A stretch of 64,000 nt of DNA from Rosa chinensis (taxonomy: Eukaryota > Streptophyta > Magnoliopsida > Rosales > Rosaceae): NCBI RefSeq assembly GCF_002994745.2, contig NC_037090.1, forward strand, positions 39,613,001 through 39,677,000, written 5' to 3'. Position numbers and translations under genes: made by a program. Positions 46,564 through 58,122 of the stretch are shown here, in pieces. The notes under the pieces are model-generated. The model saw only the letters and a program-made list of their open reading frames with translations. It did no database searches and had not been told where the DNA came from. Every line of letters starts with the position of its first letter. Positions within the stretch are counted from its first letter, which is position 1.

Positions 46564-48411
46564 GTGTTTATGTCGGTATCATCCACTATAGGTCTACATT
46601 ATATATTATCGTCTAGCAATCTCAAGACACTGCAAGATTCTAAGGTCATGGCCCCTACATCCTTATATTCGAACCTAGTGGCATCATCATTCGAGGGTAG
46701 TTCTAGCAGTGAAGAAGAGATCCGGCCAGTACTAGTGGTGCATAATCTCGCTACCTTGGAGAAGTTACTCAAACTAGATTGAGATGCAAGGATTGTCGGT
46801 CTTAGTCTTGGCCCAAGACGGTACCGTATTATGACAGATGATGAGGAGAGAACAATAAAAATCGGGGAGAGAAGACCTATAAGACCTATAAGGGATTGTG
46901 CCCTCCCTTCACTATCTACACGCAGAGTGTATTGTGCTTCCACCGTGTGCATTATCTTTTGAGATTAAGCCAAATTTCTTGCAAACTCTTCCGACTTTCT
47001 ATACATGGTTTGCCAAGCAATGACCCTTATCACCATTCGCTTGAATTTGAAGAAGCTTGTGCGAACATTAAGTTTAACAAGAAGACGGAGGACGCATTAA
47101 AACTTCGGTTGTTTCCTTGTTCTTTGAAGGACAAGGCCAAAATGTGGCTTAACAAGTTGCCTTCAATTATTATCCACACTTTGGAGGAAATGCAAAGAAA
47201 GTTCATTACCAAGTATTTCCCTGAGAGCAAGGCCAATGAGCAGAGAATCAAGCTAAGGACTTTTCATGAAGAATAAGATGAGTTTTTCTATGAGATATAG
47301 GAGGGGTTCAAGGATTTAGAATACGGGTGTCCAAATCATAGGCAATCCCAAGATATGCGAATGAACTTGTTCTATCAAGGCTTGACATCCGAGATGAGGA
47401 GGAATGTGGATAGTGCAAGCGGTGGCGGCTTTATGGACTTGCTAGCGAAGAATGCCTAACAACTGTTGGAGAAGCATGCGGAGTGGTCTCAATTGTGGGA
47501 TAATAACCCATAAGGCCAAAAGCCTCTTTCCCAAGTGTTATTAAGGGAAGCAACCCAATCAAGACCAGAGGCATGTATGAAGTTAGAACTCTGTGTTGAC
47601 ATGGTTCAAGAATTCAAGAAGATGGAGGATAACTTGTGCAAGAAATTTGGGTTAATGATGAGATAACAAGGCAAGGGGCGTGAGCAAGCAAATGAGGTAG
47701 TCCAAGGGCCACAAGTATGCTTGATTTGTGAGAGGATGAACCATGATACTCTTTTTTGTCCACATGGAGATTGTTTCCTGGAGATTATCGAAGAGTGCAA
47801 AGGCCCAAGAATGATCCTTAGTCCAACACATATAATCCCAGATAGAGAAACCACCCTAACTTTTCATAGGGTGACAATCAAGGTGGCAATCAAGGAGGTA
47901 CACAAGGAGTCGGTTATGGTGGCGGTAATTATGAAAGGGCAAGTGGAAGCCAAGGCTCTCAAGAAAATAAGGGTGTAGTTGGTGGTAGTGCTTACCCTAG
48001 GCCACCTTATTAAGTAAGGCTTCCCTTCTAAGCTCCTATTCCTCAAGTTCAAACACATATTCATCCACCTCAAGGAAAGCACCGAAGTCTAGCTTAGAGG
48101 AGATGCTTTCCAAGGTGCTAGCAAATCAAAATGAGATCATTCGAAGTGTTCAAATTAAAGTGGCATCCACTACCCAAGGTTTGCATAAGCTTGAAGCACA
48201 AATGGGGCAATTGTATAGTGATATGAGAGAAAGGAAGCAAGGAGAGTTACCTTCCATGGTCGGGAAGAACCCACTAGTCCAAGCCAAGGCCGTCATAACT
48301 TTAAGAAGTGGAAATGTATATGACAACGATGTTACTCTTAATGATGATGATGTGGAGATGGATGCACCAAGGGAACCTTTGTTGACTCCCAAAGTGTTAA
48401 GACATAACTAA
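46564..48411 (+). pseudogene. gag of Athila/Tat-like gypsy (decayed, pol absent)
   Basis: Pieces in three frames give a retrotransposon-Gag domain: HGLPSNDPYHHSLEFEEAC (about 47005), KLRLFPCSLKDKAKMWLNKL and MQRKFITKYFPESKANEQR. Then comes a region with LFYQGLTSEMRRNVDSASGG (about 47370) and a single CX2C-type motif. The C-terminal segment (48103-48411) has LEAQMGQLYSDMRERKQGEL and ITLRSGNVYD, typical of the end of Athila Gag. At least eight stops or frameshifts interrupt it. The element stops here: no protease or RT follows. Confidence 0.8.
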
Positions 48412-48807
48412 AATTTTGTTAATAGATATCACATCATTTAAATCGGTTGGAATTTCACGTGATATAAAAAAGTAAGTAACATCAATTTTAAAAATTACTG
48501 ATTTAAATGTATATTATATTATTACTAACATCGGTTCTTAAAATAACCGGTGTTATAAATTTTGTTCAAAAATTTGCGGGAACCTGTTTTCATGAAGCGA
48601 CCAGGTCATTTGAAAATTAAAACAAAGCGGGGAACAAAATTTTCCAAGTTTCACACTTTATATTATTTTTCTCGCTTCGAACCCTAACGTCACTTCCTCC
48701 TTCATTCTCAACCCGACCACAAACTCGACCTCCTCCTCCATTCTCTAGCTCAGACCCGGACCCAACCGTAACCTCCTGCTCCTTTCTCCTTCTTCGTCTC
48801 AGAAACA
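48412..48807. other. Junction DNA with CACTA-like subterminal motifs
   Basis: Inverted pairs such as ACATCGGTTC...ATAACCGGTGTT (about 48529-48556) and an earlier AAATCGGTTGG occur. Similar ACATCGGTT repeats mark the subterminal regions of plant CACTA elements. No CACTA terminus was found. It leads straight into the chimeric exon below. Confidence 0.35.
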
Positions 48808-49211
48808 ATGAAGTCGAAGAACAACCCCACAGAGACCACCGGCGAGTCCCGATTCCTGGAACCATCTCCACCTCATCGATTCGAAACCTCCACCACAGAT
48901 CCATCTCAACAAGGCATGGAAAATCCTTCTTCAGCCCCAAAATTGCCCCACCAAATGCCGAAAAAGCCCCTTCACCTAACCCTAACATCCAAGCCGGCCA
49001 CGATTCAGCTTTCGCTACCAAGCCGCTATTCAATTTGAGCAAATCTCCGACCTCTGCCGCTCAGAACATTCCGATGAAGGTACTTAAGAAAAGGAGTAGC
49101 TTATTTACTATTTTATGTTCTGAAATTTGAAATTGGAGCGTGAATTTGGAAAGTTGAGTCTCGAAATTGTTTTATTTTGCAGAGTGAGATTGATGGATCA
49201 GAAAATCCCAG
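48808..49211 (+). pseudogene. Unidentified 5' exons fused to nardilysin-like fragment
   Basis: An ATG at 48808 opens MKSKNNPTETTGESRFLEP, a Pro/Ser-rich frame. Near 48945 coding character passes to a second frame (ending SKSPTSAAQNIPMK) that reaches a clear donor AAG|GTACTT at 49079, implying a frameshift. A 29-nt mini-exon may follow (49183-49211, SEIDGSENP), with AG and GT borders. I do not recognise the protein. It is unlike the N-terminus of plant nardilysins and lacks the zinc site, so the locus looks chimeric. Confidence 0.45.
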
Positions 49212-49796
49212 GTACATGTCTCTTGTTTTTCTACTTCATTTTGGTAAGTTGAAATGTAGAAAGTAATCGTGTGTCTGACATGTGTTCGTGAATGTCTGTT
49301 TGGGATGATTATTTGTTTATCCAAAACAATTGTCCTTCTTAGAGATAAGCTGAATGAGATTTTATATCAGGTCAATGTCTCCTCTCTTATAATTACTAGT
49401 TACTTTGTGGTTCAGTTTAGAAGGCTGATATTAAATGATGTTTTTGGGAATGCCTGTTTGCACTTGGATCAATTTTGAATCTCTATATAGTCTGGATCCA
49501 AGTGTGTCTCTACAGGGACTCAGATGCTATTGTGGGTTGTAATGAAATCTACCATTAGTTTTTGTCTTGAAAATTTGTGTTTCTTTATGCAAATCTTTCT
49601 AGGCTGTTCTCTTCTATTTCCATTCTTAACACACTCCGTCATCTCGACATTTATTAATTCAGTTGTGATATACAATTTCTACTAGCAGTGTTCCGCAACA
49701 TTAAGTAATTTGTGGATCAAATGTTGTTTTCCCTGGAAAGTAGAAATGGTCAATCAGTATAGATACATGACAGTAACCTGTATTCTCTGTATTCAG

Positions 49797-51138
49797 GCCA
49801 GTTTTGCCCTGCTGGATACTTCTTTGTATGTGAATAATTACTATCCGGAACTGAAGCTCTGGGGCTTCAATGATAAGCTTCCAGCTTTATTGTCAACAAT
49901 TTTGACAACAACCAAAAATTTCCTGCCAACTTATGATTGTTTCAAGGTACGCTGGCATAGCCATTGTCTGCACTCTAGTGTGTTTTGGTTTAAGTTTGAT
50001 TATTCATGTCAAAAGGAAGTACCTTGCTGGTTTCTGGCTTGTTTATGATGAATTCACATGTAACAGGTTATTAAAGAAAATATGGAACGTCTGATAAAGA
50101 ACACTAATATGAAGCCTCCGAGTCATGCTGAATACTTGAAACTGCAAGTTTTGTACCAGAGATTCTACGATGTAGATGACCAGTTGCATGTTTTAAATGG
50201 ATTGTCTGTTTCTGATGTGAAGTCATTTATTCCAGAGCTTTGGTCCCAGGTATACTACACATATAGTGAAAACTTATTCACTTCCTTTTCTTCAACTTTC
50301 ATGTCGGTATTATTAAATAGTGAAAGAATCAGAGAGTACATAGCTGTCAAATGAGAAATTAGGTTACTGTATTTTGGAGTTTTTTTAGTGGAAAATGTAG
50401 AACTATTTTCAACTTACTGTCATCTCTATATGTGCAGCTTTACATTGAAGGCCTTGGTCATGGAAATCTGTTAGAAGAAGCAATTAGCCTTTTGAATATG
50501 GTGAAAACAATTTTTTCTGGACAACCACTTCCTACCGAACTGATGCTTAAGAACAATTGTATTTGTCTCGCTCCTGATGCTAACCTCATTAGAGATGTCA
50601 GTGTGAAGTATAAGACTGAAACAAACTCTGTGATTCAGGTAATAAAAATGGATTTGTTTCTTTTTTGTGTATCCATATATAACTGAACATTCTTTGCCTT
50701 ATATGTGGATTTCTTTTCTTTTTTATGTCACATTGTAGCTATATTTTCAAATTGAGCGGGCAGTGGGATTGAGTCCACCAGATTGAGAGCATTAATAGAT
50801 CTTTTTGATGAAATTATAGACGAACCATTTTACGATCAACTAAGGTAATTTTTTAGAGGCTGAAAGTGTTACTTAAACATTGACTTGCTAGAAAACCTGA
50901 ATTTGATAATATAGTTTTTTAGGGGGTGGATGATGTATATTGAGATTTATACTCTTAAAATTGTTGATGTATTTCTGGATATAGGACGAAGGAGCAGCTG
51001 GGATATGTTGTTCAGTGTGACTGGGAGGTGATATTTGGTGTTTTTGGCTTTTATTTCATAGTTCAGTCGTCAGAGTACAACCCAATCTACTTGCAGTGGA
51101 GAGTTGACAACTTTATCAATGGTCTGGAAGACATTTTG
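49797..51138 (+). pseudogene. Nardilysin-like (M16 metallopeptidase) C-terminal fragment
   Basis: Six or so exons with good GT-AG borders: 49797-49946, 50067-50249, 50438-50638, 50739-50844 and 50985-51138. They encode ASFALLDTSLYVNNYYPELK, LWGFNDKLPALLSTIL, VIKENMERLIKNTNMKPPSH, LYIEGLGHGNLLEEA and TKEQLGYVVQCDWEV, followed by FGFYFIVQSSEYNPIYLQ. The order matches the C-terminal half of plant nardilysin/insulysin-family peptidases. The N-terminal domain with the inverted zinc motif HXXEH is absent, so it cannot be catalytic. The fourth exon is 106 nt, one base out of phase, and gives a TGA near 50785. It stops after YLQWRVDNFINGLEDIL; the remaining exons are missing. Confidence 0.78.
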
Positions 51139-53158
51139 GTAAGCATTCAAGGTTCCTTTCGTATACTGCTAGTGACTCTAGTACTTATCTTTCCTTTGAT
51201 TCCACTCCTCCAGTTGTAAATTTGACTTCTATTCAGTTGAAGCTCCTTCCCTCAGTTGACCTCCACAGTGGTTATGGTCTTTTGAATAATGACTCTTAGA
51301 CATGCTTTATGTGGTGTAGAAGCTTAGAAACTAGATACTGTGAATGTAATCTTCATTTTCCACTCCTTTTTGTTAGGTTCAACATGAGGAGATTGATTTT
51401 AGTTCAGATGGCAGTTTAGCTATGGACAGGCTTATGTTTTCAATCAGTCTAGGGTGAACAATGCAAAACTGATTTATGTACGGTTTTGTTATGTATGTTT
51501 TTTACCTTCACCTTATTCATCTCATTGGCCACTACCATGCGAACTATAAATTGTTCATCAACATGTTTAATTTCTGGATACAAAGTGGTATTAAATCCAC
51601 ATCTTGGTTTTCTAGTAAATCAATCCTTTTGCAAATCTGTTTTGATCTGGTCTTAAAAATCTAGTCTTTGGCTTCAAAACTGATACACTATTTTTGTGTT
51701 GATGTGCATATCTCTTTGTGGCAAAGTTTAGGACTAAATCACTCATGTGCTAAGTGTATAAGAACTGTTTGAACATTTAAGAATCATTAAACAGAGCACA
51801 TACATTTCACATGAAAATGCAACTGAATTAGAAGCTTCTTGAGCTATTAATTAGGAGTTTTGATCATTTGGTTATTCAGTGAGATATATGTCGCTTCTTG
51901 AGGTGACATGAAGAAATTTCTTGTAGAGTATGAAGTCCTTACCTACTTTTGCAGAATGAATGGTTCTGCAAATATCAGGCTAACATAATTAGTGAATATT
52001 ATTGTCTCATGCTCCATCATATACCTCTACTGTAGTGCATGATTGTAGTCGATGGCCAATGTGCAACTATTTCTTGACATTCTCTATATAAAAGCTCAGC
52101 GCGTGGGGAAAAGTACAAGCATGTGTGAACAGTGTATATCTGTTTTTTTCCCCTCCCATGCTTTGACCTATCCCACTGTTTTGACCCTTACTGCTCCTTT
52201 TCTCAGTTCTGGAGGCTGATCGCTGTGGATAGAAAGAGAGTGGGAGAGAGGGAAATGTGCTGTTTTAGGGAGAGCGAGGACAAAGAAAGGCATCCTTGAC
52301 AGCCACAGGTAATTGTTTCTGAAGTTTGTTTTGTAAAAGTTACTGCAATTGATCTACCTATTTGTTATCTGAACATCTAAGTTCTTTTGTATTCTCAACA
52401 TTCATGATGAAAATAAGGGAGAAAAACTTGCTAGAATATAGAAGCTACTACATCATTTTTGCTGATTGAGCACAGTAGTAGGAGGGTTTTAGCTTACTTC
52501 AGTTTTAACTCTAAACCTTTTTCCTTCATGTGTTGGCTGCAATTAGATAATGTTTTCTACCATGTTAGTTCACCTTTATTAACCTAGATAATATTTTGAT
52601 AGAATAGTTTGTATATATCAATATATGGAATAATTATTTACAAAGCAATTTGGTTATCTTGTTCTGACCTCAGCCAATATGAAAACTTTCGTTGGCCCTC
52701 TGCATAACTTACAACATTAAGTCCCTAAATTTTGTTTTCATGCCTCATTCATTTTTTATTTTTCTGAAGGTGATAGTAGAGTTGCATCTTGCAGATTTCA
52801 TTGGCTGAAAGTTGGTGTTGTAAATTGTATCTAAAAGGCAATAGGATATTTGGATTTTGGTAAAGGCAATAGGATATATTCTTCATCAACCTTGATTTGC
52901 AAAACTTTAAAAGATACTAAAGATTGAGGATCTTAAGATATGCATCACTTACAAATTAAATTGTAGGCAAAGTATTCTCTTCTAAGAGAATATAACCAAG
53001 AACAAGGTTTTCACCGATACCCTACTGATCCATTAATGATAAAATTCTAAAGTGTGAAAAAATAAGCAACTTTGAACAAAAACAGTAGTAATCAATTGCT
53101 GATAAAATGTTATCAAATAACATTGTTTTTATTTTTTTATTTTTTTTTTACCTTCTTC
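51139..53158. other. No gene recognised
   Basis: AT-rich sequence with short frames only (51476-51664). A segment at 52205-52312 is purine-rich and ends CACAG|GTAATT, which could be a non-coding exon. Nothing else is supported. Confidence 0.4.
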
Positions 53159-53162
53159 TATT

Positions 53163-53879
53163 TCAGAAATCTGATTTCAGTGTGTATCATTGCCTCCTTT
53201 CTTCAGAGCTGTAGTATCATCGCGTCCTGCTGGTTCTATTCACCCAGATGCAGTAGCTTTCTTTTCTCCAGAAGAGGTATTCTATGTTACCTGCATGCAT
53301 ATTATTCCTTAAGTGTAGGATTCAATTTTCATATTGTTTGATCTGTTTCAGTAGTTTTCTCATACTTAAGTAGTTGTTCCAGATCATACTTATATGAGCA
53401 TGACTTGAATATGGGTATGATGATGAAACACGGTAGTTTTATAGTGATGTTGTTTGTTCGCTGATTTTTAATTGCGATTATATCCTATGCATACCCAATA
53501 TATATGTACTACTTTCTCAAACCAAAACTCTCTGATTATGGTTCTGGGTAGACCTGTTGGGCATCCAGACTTATTGATTAATTCTGAAGTCATGCTGTGG
53601 CAACCTTCACTATGCTTTTAGTTCATATTGGAGTTTAACTGTAAACATGCCTATGTTTTCAATGAGCATTAGTGTTACTCAGCAATCAGCATATTAAATT
53701 CTTTTTGGTTAATATCAGCACATTCAATTGAAATTTACAGGTTCACCAATTTATTAAAAAACTGGAACTTGTTTTTTGGGCTCAGTTCTCCGGCCAAGCA
53801 TGTTTCGCAATGTGGTATCGGGCTTCCGCCACCGTTGGGCACAAGGAAATGAAAAGTTAAACAACAAGGCAAGGTACCA
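53163..53879 (+). pseudogene. Exon-like pieces of an unidentified gene
   Basis: 53167-53275 lies between TTTCAG and GAAGAG|GTATTC, and one frame reads SSRPAGSIHPDAVAFFSPEE. 53741-53875 lies between TTTACAG and AAG|GTACC, reading HQFIKKLELVFWAQFSG in phase, then a stop. The phases fit one another, but I do not recognise the protein. It is likely a captured or decayed gene fragment. Confidence 0.35.
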
Positions 53880-53929
53880 ATTAGTAGATGGGCTTACTTG
53901 ATATTTTTTCTATCATTAGCTTACTGTAA

Positions 53930-54513
53930 TTAGGGCTGTCAATGGGTCGTGTCGGGTCAAGGTATTTGTCGTGTCGCAAGATACAAACCCAAACGCAACC
54001 CATTTAATAATCGTGTCAAAAATTTAAACCCAAACCCAACATATTTATTAAACGGGTTATCCGTTTCCAACCCGCTTAACCCATTTATTAAATAGGTTGT
54101 GTCATGTTTGATAAAATGACCAATTTAAGGGGTTAACAATGCGACCCATTTAACTAAAAAATGCATAAATTGATTAAATTCACTAAAAACTCCATAAGAC
54201 GAAAAATATAAATAATTATATATAATTCATAAATAATTAAATCCAATAATTATAAAGCAAAATATTTCAAATTGTCTAATCCTATGATTAAATACTCCCA
54301 ACGTCTAAAATTTCAAGATGAAGCATAGCATAATCGGGTCATACGGATTCACTTCGTGTTGACAGGTTGACCCGTGGCCGATCCATTTATTAAATGGGTC
54401 ATGGCGGGTTGACCCATGGCTGACCCGCTTTTTAATCGTGCGGGTTCAACCCGCTTTATTTCGTGTGGGTTTTGAGTTGTGTTATTGGGTCGTGTCGGAA
54501 TTGACAGCCCTAA
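53930..54513. mobile_element. 584-bp inverted-repeat element (MITE-like)
   Basis: It begins TTAGGGCTGTCAATGGGTCG and ends with the reverse complement of TTAGGGCTGTCAATTCCGAC, a terminal inverted repeat of at least 14 bp. Internal repeats of AACCC/GGGTT and GTCGTGTCGG make it self-complementary. The AGGGCTGTCAA end is common among short eudicot hAT-like MITEs. A clean target duplication was not seen. Confidence 0.75.
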
Positions 54514-55022
54514 CTTTAATGGTGGGGATTGGACATTTGAATTGATGGACAAGCATGTGAGGTGTCCTTTGTGTGCATCAGTTTTGCATTGTATCCAACT
54601 TTGATGAGTGCCGATTATCAAATTGTCTTTTATAATCTACCATGTCTTATTGTTTTCTGTTGTTTAGATTGCTCTGTAAGGGTAAGTTGATTTGCGTTTT
54701 ATTATGCTTATGAGCTGATTCTATCTATGTGCATCAATATATCATTGAATTTACTTGCAATCTTGATAGTTTTCTGCCTTATAGGTTGCTCTTTTAGGGC
54801 GAACATAATCTATGTTTACATGCTTATAAGAATTGCAATTTCGTTGTTTAGATTACTCTGTAAGGGTGAGCTAGTTCTGTGTTGATATGCTTATGACATT
54901 TTCTGTCTACATGCATAAATAAATAGTTAAAATTTAAATGTTAACGTTACAGGTTGGTAGGGTGCTGTGCTATTCTTCCGATGCCCCACCAAATGGCACA
55001 GACTTTTGAGGGATTGGAAGAA

Positions 55023-56072
55023 AGACTGTGAACCGACTCATAAAATCACTTATAAGTATGGGAGAGAAGTTCTTACATATGATGGGTTAACAGCAACAGG
55101 GATACTGGTATCCCGTGATTATCAAAAGATAGTTAGGAGTCTACTTTTCAACATGATAGAGCTAGATTGTGAGAATTAAAATTTTGATCTTAGCTTGGAT
55201 TCAATCAGCGTATCTAGAGGTGTTGCACGAATCACTCCTACGAATGTGATTTCCGGTTCAAGATTTGATTTCTTGAAGTTTGAGACGTTGATTAAGGAGT
55301 TGTTCCCACTAGGCTTGCTTTGGGAATTGAATGACATGATCGACCAACTTCTTTCTGATCGGTGAGTTGACTTAAAATGAATTTGTTGACTAATTTTATG
55401 GTTAAGGTTTATAATTTAGTAAATTGTAGTCTACTTTGACTTTTTTCTTTTTCAGTGATATTGACTCGATCCTGATGCATTCTTTTATTGAGAGAAACAT
55501 CCATCGCCTATATCTCTTTTTAAGGATCAGTGAGCCAGATGATTCTGAAGTGAGGGTGCATAACTCAACAATGAACAGATGGTGGTCATTTAAAAGAGAT
55601 ACTTATAGTAATGTGGTGTGGTTGGTTACGGTAGAGAGAAACAAAAGTTCAAATGCATTGGATCATCTTCTGTGGACCCACAATCTTGGAGTGTTTATAC
55701 CACCTGAAATTAGTGCTTATCTTGCACCCATAGATCTTAAAAGGATACGCAAGCCATCCGAGTTTCTACGGATCTCAAGGCATGTTATTGTTCATCAACT
55801 TTCTCAGGTATGAATTATTTTGCATTTTAATTCAGTTTTGTTTCCCTAATTGTGAGTTACATGTGTGTAGTTAAATATATTATAATATTTGTTTCCTATG
55901 TTATATGTAGCAATTCTATAAAATGAAATTAGGGAGTACTGAAATGAAGTTTCATGAAGTTGATACGGTTTTGAGCTTAGCCTGACGTTAGCATTTGATT
56001 TTTGCCAACAATTTTGCAATTGCATTTGAGAAACAAACATGCCTAGCTTTTGTTACGCTTAGCTCTAGTGGT
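55023..56072 (+). repeat. Left arm of a large inverted repeat with gene fragment
   Basis: The arm (1050 bp) is nearly complementary to 56213-57241. It contains exon-like stretches: 54967-55362 (KKDCEPTHKITYKYGREVLT; later SRFDFLKFETLIKELFPLG, ending DR|GTGAGT) and 55455-55807 (SFIERNIHRLYLFLRISE, then APIDLKRIRKPSEFLRISRH, ending CAG|GTATGA). I do not recognise the protein. It looks like a duplicated and inverted gene fragment with introns retained, so it arose from DNA and not from a spliced transcript. Confidence 0.88.
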
Positions 56073-56212
56073 CATGTTCCATGGACGCATGTAAATCGTG
56101 CGTTATGAGAAAATTTTGATTTTAGGAATGTGTGAAGTTTGAGAGTTTGTCAAATATTATAATATTAATGTAACCATTTTAACATTTGGGCTGATTTTTG
56201 AGTTACATTCTA
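56073..56212. other. 140-bp spacer of the large inverted repeat
   Basis: Unique AT-rich DNA between the arms. It contains no motif I can name. Confidence 0.8.
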
Positions 56213-57241
56213 ACCACTAGAGCTGGGCGTAACGTAAGCTGGGCATGTTTGTTTCTCAAATGCAGTTGCAAATTGTTGGCAAACACCAAATGTTGGTGCC
56301 AGGCTAAGCACAAAATCGTATCAACTTCATGAAGCTTCATTTTAGCACTCCCGAATTTCATTTTATAGAGTTGCTACATATAACATAAGAAACAAATATT
56401 AGAATATATTTAACTACACTCACAATTAAGGAAATAAAACTAAATTAAAATGCAAAATAATTCATACTCGAGGAAGTTGATGAACAATAACATGTCTTGA
56501 GATCCGCAGAAACTCGGATGACTTACGTATTCTTTAAGATCTATGGGTGTAAAGATAAGTACTAATTTCAGGTGGTGTAAACACTCCAAGATTGTGGGTC
56601 CACATAAGATGATCCAATGCATTTGAACATTTGTTTCTCTCTGCCGTAACCATCCACACCACATTACTATAAGTATCTCTCTTAAATGGTACCATCTTTT
56701 CAGTGTTAAGTTATGCACCTTCACTTTAGAATCATCTGGCTCACCGATCCTTGAAAAGAGATATAGGCTATGGATGTTTCTCTCAATAGAAGAATGCGTC
56801 AGGGGTCGAGTCAATATCACTGAACAAGAAAAAAGTCAAAGTAGACTACAATTTACTAAATTATAAACCTTAACCATAAAATTGGTTAACAAATTCATTT
56901 TAAATCAACTCATCGATAAGAAAGAAGTTGGTCGATCATGTCATTCAATTCTCAAGGCAAGCCTAGTGGGAACAACTCCTTCATCAACGTCTTAAACTTC
57001 GAGAAATCAAATCTCGAACCGGGAATCACATTCGTAGGAGTGATTCGTGCAACACCTCTAGAGAATCCAAGCTAAGCTCAGAGTTTTTTTTTCTCACAGT
57101 GTAGCTCTATCATGTTGAAAAGTAGACTCCTGACTAGCTTTCGATAATCACGGGGTACTAGTATCCCTGGTGCTGTTAACCCATCATATGTAATAACTTC
57201 TTTCCCATACTATAGTGATTTTATGAGTCGGTTCGCAGTCT
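56213..57241 (-). repeat. Right arm of the large inverted repeat
   Basis: This arm (1029 bp) on the minus strand encodes the same fragments with differences and frameshifts (SIERNIHSLYLFSRIGEPDD, then a shifted frame). It ends exactly where an LTR-like sequence begins (TGTAGATACC), so its outer end may have been cut by that insertion. Confidence 0.88.
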
Positions 57242-57660
57242 GTAGATACCTATAACTATGTCACCAAGCATAAGTAACCCTTTCTTAGTGGGCCCACGAG
57301 CCATGGTGGGACCTGACCACGATATACATCTCGTACCCCAACGCCCAAGCTATCCCGTGGTTGTCGAAGGAGGCCAAGACCTCACCGGGAGGTCACCCTC
57401 TCGACATAATCAATATGCTTCATGATAAGCTTTTATACTTCATGTAAAGGAAGGAGTCTCTCTTCTCTATAAAAGGGGACTCCTTCCCCATTCACTCAAC
57501 ACATTATTGCAACTCTTGTAATCCTCCCAAACACTAGTAGAGCTTACAAGTGGATGTAGCCTCCTCAAATCGGGAGGTGAACCACTATACTTCTCGTGTT
57601 CAAACTAACACTAACATCTCAATTCTCTAACGTTAACTTATATCGTCCAAATATAAGTGC
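57241..57660 (+). repeat. LTR-like fragment with TATA box
   Basis: TGTAGATACC at the start, CTATAAAAGGGGACTCC near 57461 (TATA box), then a short pyrimidine-rich leader with GTAATCCTCC and GAGGTGAACCACTATA, which is the layout of a gypsy LTR U3-R-U5. No right end or target duplication was found and no internal region follows, so this is a solo or partial LTR. Confidence 0.5.
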
Positions 57661-57789
57661 ACCCGATTTACTAAGGCCACCCAATATATATAAGTTCTTT
57701 TCTTTGCTGTCCTTTCACATAATACTCAAGCAAACGAATGTTATGTTCACTCTTTAATTTTGTCAACGAGTGAATTTAACTTTACTTAA

Positions 57790-58083
57790 GAGCAACTCCA
57801 ATAGATTCTCTATATTTTAATTTTTCTCTACTTTAGGGAAAAATAAGCCTCATTTGCTCCAACAGATTCTCTATAACTATCCCTATTTTAAGTAGAGTAA
57901 GGAAGGAGAAAACCAAATTCCCTATATTTACAGCAAACTCTAAAATTTAAGGAATAATATGGAGATTTTAGAGATTGTTGTAATATAGGGAATCTGTTGG
58001 AGTTGGAGAAGAAAAAGAGGCTAAAGCTTTGACTTTTGCTTCCCTATAATACAGAAATTATAGGGAATCTGTTGGAGTTGCTC
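57790..58083. mobile_element. 294-bp Tourist-like MITE with nested inverted repeats
   Basis: The terminal repeats GAGCAACTCCAA.AGATTC.CTAT (24 bp, two mismatches) are flanked by TAA (57787-57789 and 58084-58086), a PIF/Harbinger-type duplication. A second copy of the repeat lies inside each end (about 57859-57881 and 57984-58005). The ends resemble those of the 828-bp element at 9142 (GAGCAA.TCCA). Confidence 0.85.
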
Positions 58084-58122
58084 TAACGATTTCGTCGCAT
58101 AGTGATTCGACGGAATTTATTA

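Noticed and set aside
48412..48807. CACTA transposon terminus
   Set aside because: ACATCGGTT-like motifs are present, but no CACTA end or 3-bp duplication was found.
57236..57660. Solo LTR with CAGTC target duplication
   Set aside because: The left candidate CAGTC (57236-57240) has no matching copy after 57600, so only an LTR-like fragment is claimed.
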